Shown here: positions 60,555-64,000 of the stretch, one piece after another
Layout: the number at the start of each line of letters is the position of its first letter
Position numbering within the stretch: position 1 is the stretch's first letter
Origin: Actinomycetes bacterium
GTDB taxonomy: Bacteria; Actinomycetota; Actinomycetes; Actinomycetales; Microbacteriaceae
Reading direction: 5' to 3'
DNA: 64,000 nt
Assembly (NCBI GenBank): GCA_023436775.1
Contig: JAEZHW010000063.1
Coordinates: forward strand, 15,837-79,836
Program-made: the position numbers and the translations under genes
Notes under the pieces: generated by a model
The model's database searches: none
What the model saw: the letters and a program-made list of their open reading frames with translations, nothing else
Told to the model about the DNA's origin: nothing

Positions 60555-61492
60555 CCCGCCGGCGGCCGACCCTCGGCAACGTCGCGGCCGGAGCGGTCTG
60601 CTATCGAGTGGTAGACGGCAAGGTGAAGGTGCTGCTGGTGCATCGGGCCTACCGGGATGATGTGTCGTTCCCAAAAGGGAAAGTAGACCCGGGCGAGGCG
60701 CTGCCGATTACGGCGGTGCGCGAGCTGGAAGAAGAAACCGGCCTGCGCCTGAAACTCGGCGCCTGGCTCGACATCACCCGCTACCGCTTGCCCAGTCGCA
60801 AGCTGAAGTACGTGACGTACTGGCAGGCGGAGGTCTCCGACGAGGCGATCGCCGCCTCCACCTTCGAGTCGAACGGCGAGATCGGTGACCTGCAGTGGGC
60901 CGGCTTCAAGACCGCCAAAGAAGCCCTGACCTACCCTCGGGACCGCCAACTGTTGAAGGACTTCAAGCGGCGAGTCAAGGCAGGTCTGTTGGATACCGTG
61001 CCGATCGTGCTGCTGCGCCATGGCAAGGCCAAGGACGCCACGACGTGGCGGGACGAGGACCGCGACCGACCGCTCGGCAAGCGCGGCGTCAAGGACGCCG
61101 TGTTCATGGCGGAACTGCTCAGCTCCTGGTCGATCGACCGCATCGTGTCCTCGGACGCATCCCGCTGCCTGCAGACCGTCGAGCCGCTGTCAGCACGTAC
61201 CGGCATCCCCGTCGAGGCGGTCGCGGGTCTCAGCCAGGATGCCTACGTCGGCGGCACCGACACCCTGAGCACCGTGGCTGCGGAACTGGCCAGCAACCTC
61301 CGTGCCACCGTCGTGTGCTCACACGGCCCCGTGCTGCCAAGCCTGGCCGCGGCCCTCAGCAGGCACCTCACCGGGGTGGATGACGCCGCGTTCGAGCCAC
61401 TGCAGGTCGGCGAGGCGGTGATCCTGCACGTCTCCCGCAGCACCAAGACCGTGGTGAGTACCGAGCGCTACGGCCCCGACGACCAGTACTAA
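60551..61492 (+). CDS. mutT1: NUDIX hydrolase fused to histidine phosphatase (MutT1-like)
   Basis: 313 residues. The N-terminal NUDIX domain has a full Nudix box, GKVDPGEALPITAVRELEEE then TGL; the C-terminal histidine-phosphatase domain starts at LLRHGKAKD and ends with VCSHGPVLPSL. The same fusion, MutT1 of mycobacteria, hydrolyses 8-oxo-GTP and diadenosine polyphosphates and also lies beside ppk. Translationally coupled to ppk1; its end overlaps the dinB end by three or four bases. Confidence 0.92.
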   Translation: MTRRRPTLGNVAAGAVCYRVVDGKVKVLLVHRAYRDDVSFPKGKVDPGEALPITAVRELEEETGLRLKLGAWLDITRYRLPSRKLKYVTYWQAEVSDEAIAASTFESNGEIGDLQWAGFKTAKEALTYPRDRQLLKDFKRRVKAGLLDTVPIVLLRHGKAKDATTWRDEDRDRPLGKRGVKDAVFMAELLSSWSIDRIVSSDASRCLQTVEPLSARTGIPVEAVAGLSQDAYVGGTDTLSTVAAELASNLRATVVCSHGPVLPSLAAALSRHLTGVDDAAFEPLQVGEAVILHVSRSTKTVVSTERYGPDDQY

Positions 61493-62763
61493 GACTCGGG
61501 CGAGGTTTCGTCCGCCTCGGGCGCGGTGCGGCGAGTCCAATACTGCTCTGCAGCCGGTTTGAGCAACCGGGCTGGCTTCGGGGCGGCACCCCCGAAGCGA
61601 CGCTGCAACTCGTCGCCCACTCGCTCCAGAGCGGACCACTCGGCGGCATCATCCCACAGCCCGGCATCGCGGTGATCAGCCGGCTGCAGACCAGAGGTAC
61701 CGACGCCGATCAGGCGCATCGCCTCGCCGTAGGGGCGTGCTTCGGCGAGCAAGGAGCGCGCGTGCTCGGCAATGTCCACACCGACATCCGCGGGCACCGG
61801 CAGCGTCCGTGACCGGGTGACGGTGACGAAGTCCCCGAAGCGCGCCTTCACTGTGATCGTGCTGGCCACCAGGTCTTTGGCACGGAGGCGCTTGGCCACC
61901 TTCATGGACAGATCAAGCATCACTGCGGCCAGGACGTCCTCGTCATCCACATCCTCACCGAAGGTGTGCTCGTGGCTGATCGTGCGCTCCTCACGGGTGG
62001 CCTTGACGCCGCGCGGGTCCTGGCCCTGTGCCAGGGCATGCAGGTGCGCCGCCGACCCTGGGCCCATGTGCCGCTGCAACACCTCCAGGGGCGTATCTGC
62101 CACATCCGCGACCGTCTTCAGCCCGAGGCGCCCGAGCTTGGCCTCGGCCACCGGACCCACGCCCCAGAGCAGTCGAATCGGCAGCGGACGCAGGAACGCC
62201 ACCGTCTCCTCGGCCGGGATCTGCAAGAGCCCATCGGGCTTCGCCAGACCCGAGGCGAGTTTTGCCACGAACTTGGTGCTCGCCAATCCGACCGAACAGT
62301 GCAAACCAGTCTCAGCGAAGACTCGTTCCCGCAGCCGGGTCGCGATCTGAAACGGCGTGCCGAAGAGGCTGAGCGCGCCGCGAATATCGAGGAAAGCCTC
62401 GTCAATCGACAGCGGCTCAACATGCGGGGTGATGTCCTCGAACATACCCATCACTTGCCGCGAAATCGCCTTGTACCGCTCATACTGCGGGTCCAGCAGG
62501 ATCAGGTTCGGGCACTTCCGGAGCGCCTGCCCAACCGGCATCGCCGAGTTCACCCCGTAGGTCCGTGCCACATAGTTCGCGGCGCTCAGCACCGAGCGCG
62601 GCGAACGATGCCCGATCGCCACCGGCTTGCCTCGCAACTCCGGTCGATCCAGCAGCGCGACCGACACGAAGAAGGCGTCCAAGTCCACGTGCAGGATGGT
62701 GGCCGTGCGATCCCCCGAGTCCGCCTCGGTGGTGCGTCGAGCGCTGCCGTCCTGCCTACCCAT
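61489..62763 (-). CDS. dinB: DNA polymerase IV
   Basis: Y-family translesion polymerase. 424 residues. Metal-binding Asp in LHVDLDAFFVSV and the SIDEAFLD motif are intact; steric-gate region AFFVSV normal; helix-hairpin-helix LLWGVGPVAEAKLGRLG; little-finger domain to the end. No beta-clamp motif is obvious at the C-terminus, which ends in an acidic stretch. GACAAT -10 element six bases before the ATG; its -35 region falls in the PHO box shared with pstS. Confidence 0.93.
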   Translation of the reverse strand: MGRQDGSARRTTEADSGDRTATILHVDLDAFFVSVALLDRPELRGKPVAIGHRSPRSVLSAANYVARTYGVNSAMPVGQALRKCPNLILLDPQYERYKAISRQVMGMFEDITPHVEPLSIDEAFLDIRGALSLFGTPFQIATRLRERVFAETGLHCSVGLASTKFVAKLASGLAKPDGLLQIPAEETVAFLRPLPIRLLWGVGPVAEAKLGRLGLKTVADVADTPLEVLQRHMGPGSAAHLHALAQGQDPRGVKATREERTISHEHTFGEDVDDEDVLAAVMLDLSMKVAKRLRAKDLVASTITVKARFGDFVTVTRSRTLPVPADVGVDIAEHARSLLAEARPYGEAMRLIGVGTSGLQPADHRDAGLWDDAAEWSALERVGDELQRRFGGAAPKPARLLKPAAEQYWTRRTAPEADETSPES

Positions 62764-62769
62764 ACCGAG

Positions 62770-62775
62770 ATTGTC
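62770..62775 (-). promoter_or_regulatory. -10 element for dinB, leaderless
   Basis: GACAAT on the minus strand, six bases before the dinB ATG. Confidence 0.4.
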
Positions 62776-62780
62776 CCACT

Positions 62781-62824
62781 GTTCACCCGCCGTTCACCGG
62801 GGCGGGTCATGCTGGTCATGTGAG
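62781..62824. promoter_or_regulatory. PHO box (RegX3/PhoP site)
   Basis: Tandem 11-base units GTTCACCCGCC and GTTCACCGGGG (62781-62802), followed in phase by weaker CGGGTCATGCT and GGTCATGTGAG. Lies between divergent dinB and pstS, 60-100 bases before the pstS GTG. Confidence 0.82.
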
Positions 62825-62884
62825 ATCCGTAGCGTGCAAGCGTCGCCAGGTCGGCGACTCCCACAACGACTCGCTAGGAGCATC

Positions 62885-63970
62885 GTGAAGACTACGCACG
62901 CGATTCGCATGACCGCCGCAGTGGCCCTCGCCGCCGTGACGCTCACCGCCTGCGCGACCAATGAACAAGACCTCCCCGACACCGGCAGCGCCTTGCGCGG
63001 CGAACTCGCCGGCTCGGGCGCATCCAGCCAGGGCTCGGCGCAGGAAGTGTGGCAGGCCTCCTTCCAGCAGGCGCACTCGGCGGTGACCGTGAACTACGAC
63101 GGCGGCGGCTCGGGCGCTGGCCGCGAGGCCTTCACCGCCGGGGCCGTCCAATTCGCCGGGTCGGACCGCGCCTTCAAGGTCGAGGAAATTGCCGCCGGCG
63201 CCTTCGGAGCCTGCGCCGACGGCTCCGACCTCGTCGAGCTGCCGCTGTACATCTCCCCCATCGCAGTCGCCTTCAACCTCGAAGGCATCAACGACTTCAA
63301 CCTGGACGCCGCAACCATTGCTCGAATCTTCCGTGGCGAGATCACCCGGTGGAATGACCCGGCAATCGCGGCACTGAACGCCGGTGTGGCGCTGCCCGAC
63401 CTCGCTATCACCCCGGTGATTCGCTCCGACAAGTCGGGTACCACCGGTAACTTCACTGACTACCTCGGGGCCGTTGCGCCCGAGGCGTGGGATGCAGGTT
63501 CGGTCGAGGAATGGCCGTACCCGACCACCACGCACGAGGCGGTGAGCGGCACCTCCGGCGTCGCCGACGCGCTGCGCACCGTCGGCACGATCGGCTACAT
63601 CGACGCGTCCCGTGCGCCGGGGTCTGTGGTTGCCATCAAGGTGGGTGACACCTTCGTGCGCTACACCCCGGAGGCGGCTGCAGCAGTCGTGGACGCCTCG
63701 CCCATCGAGGAGGGTCGGAGCGCCGGCGACATCGCCATCCGCCTCGACCGCACCACCACCGCGCCGGGGACCTACCCGATCGTGCTGATCTCGTACCTGA
63801 TCGGCTGCGAGCAGTACCGTGACCCCGCCCAGGGCGCCCTGGTCCAGGCCTACTTCAGCCACATCGCCTCGGAGGCTGGCCAGCAGGAGGCTGCCGCCAA
63901 GGCAGGCTCCGCCCCGATCTCGGCCGAGCTGCGCACCCGGGTGCAAGCAGCAATCGACCGAATCCAGTAA
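62885..63970 (+). CDS. pstS: Phosphate-binding lipoprotein PstS
   Basis: 361 residues. Signal peptide with lipobox TLTAC (Cys23), then the two-lobe phosphate-binding fold: NYDGGGSGAGREAFTAG, QFAGSDRAF, IFRGEITRWNDPAI, and phosphate contacts RSDKSGTTGNFTDYL. It delivers phosphate to PstCAB, whose genes are expected just beyond the window edge. AGGAG lies seven bases before the GTG; the earlier in-frame ATGs overlap dinB and the PHO box. Confidence 0.95.
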   Translation: MKTTHAIRMTAAVALAAVTLTACATNEQDLPDTGSALRGELAGSGASSQGSAQEVWQASFQQAHSAVTVNYDGGGSGAGREAFTAGAVQFAGSDRAFKVEEIAAGAFGACADGSDLVELPLYISPIAVAFNLEGINDFNLDAATIARIFRGEITRWNDPAIAALNAGVALPDLAITPVIRSDKSGTTGNFTDYLGAVAPEAWDAGSVEEWPYPTTTHEAVSGTSGVADALRTVGTIGYIDASRAPGSVVAIKVGDTFVRYTPEAAAAVVDASPIEEGRSAGDIAIRLDRTTTAPGTYPIVLISYLIGCEQYRDPAQGALVQAYFSHIASEAGQQEAAAKAGSAPISAELRTRVQAAIDRIQ

Positions 63971-63978
63971 CCCACCGT

Positions 63979-64000
63979 GGGGGGGGGGGGGGGGGGGGGG
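63979..64000 (+). repeat. Poly-G run of at least 22, to window end
   Basis: Uninterrupted G from eight bases after the pstS stop to the window edge. Either a sequencing/assembly artefact or a true homopolymer in the pstS-pstC gap; its full length is not visible. Confidence 0.9.

Overview
The window is a high-GC, densely packed chromosomal segment from an Actinomycetota (class Actinomycetia) bacterium. The placement rests on gene content: glgE-glgB, carD, regX3-senX3, an orphan GlnR, an IdeR-type repressor, a mutT1-like NUDIX/phosphatase fusion beside ppk1, an XPB-type helicase pair, a WXG100 protein, and several short families found mainly in this phylum (DUF2469, DUF2530, DUF3027, DUF3263). 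Order and genus cannot be fixed from what is visible. There is no rRNA operon, CRISPR array, prophage or insertion sequence; the segment reads as core chromosome with one small patch of unrecognised membrane genes.

Layout. 0-3.2 kb: end of the GlgE/GlgB alpha-glucan pathway. 3.2-10.8 kb: a redox-inactive thioredoxin/TPR protein, a multi-domain membrane protein with an internal lipobox, a coiled-coil DivIVA-like protein, an AI-2E-type permease, a hydrolase with a small zinc-ribbon partner, a lytic transglycosylase and a DivIVA-repeat protein. 10.9-15.2 kb: translation and lipid genes in the order rpsB-tsf-pyrH-frr-cdsA on the minus strand. 15.5-23.8 kb: degenerate M23 protein, xerC, dprA, comM, yraN, DUF892, DUF1349, DUF2469, rnhB, lepB. 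23.9-28.5 kb: FCD-type regulator, ideR divergent from serC, DUF2530, DUF3027 with an acidic tail, cold-shock protein. 28.5-34.7 kb: helicase-associated protein, XPB helicase and a two-component pair. 34.8-40.1 kb: WXG100 protein, groEL with two CIRCE operators, LytR_C and DUF3263 proteins, msrB, nitroreductase, tRNA-Thr, DsbA-like protein. 40.3-47.9 kb: orphan UgpC/MsmK ATPase, DUF4032 kinase-like protein, and the carD-ispDF-cysS-rlmB run. 47.9-53.9 kb: phosphate control (regX3, senX3, phoU), small membrane proteins, an O-methyltransferase and gpmA. 53.9-64 kb: methyltransferase, FUSC protein, YgfZ, two small membrane proteins, glnR, ppk1, mutT1, dinB and pstS, ending in a run of at least 22 G.

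How the genes work together. The clearest theme is phosphate. senX3-regX3-phoU (48-50.6 kb), polyphosphate kinase, and the phosphate-binding lipoprotein PstS lie within 16 kb. GTTCACC-type direct repeats (PHO boxes) lie between senX3 and phoU and between dinB and pstS. Other regulatory circuits visible in the DNA are HrcA/CIRCE at groEL and a candidate IdeR box between carD and a lipoprotein gene. Many genes carry a TAnnnT -10 element only 6-8 bases before the start codon, suggesting leaderless transcription. No wholly new defence or metabolic system is evident. The most unusual items are the membrane protein with a mid-protein lipobox, the DUF3027 protein whose C-terminal half is replaced by an acidic tail, a histidine kinase with a charged insertion in its ATPase domain, and two poly-G tracts.
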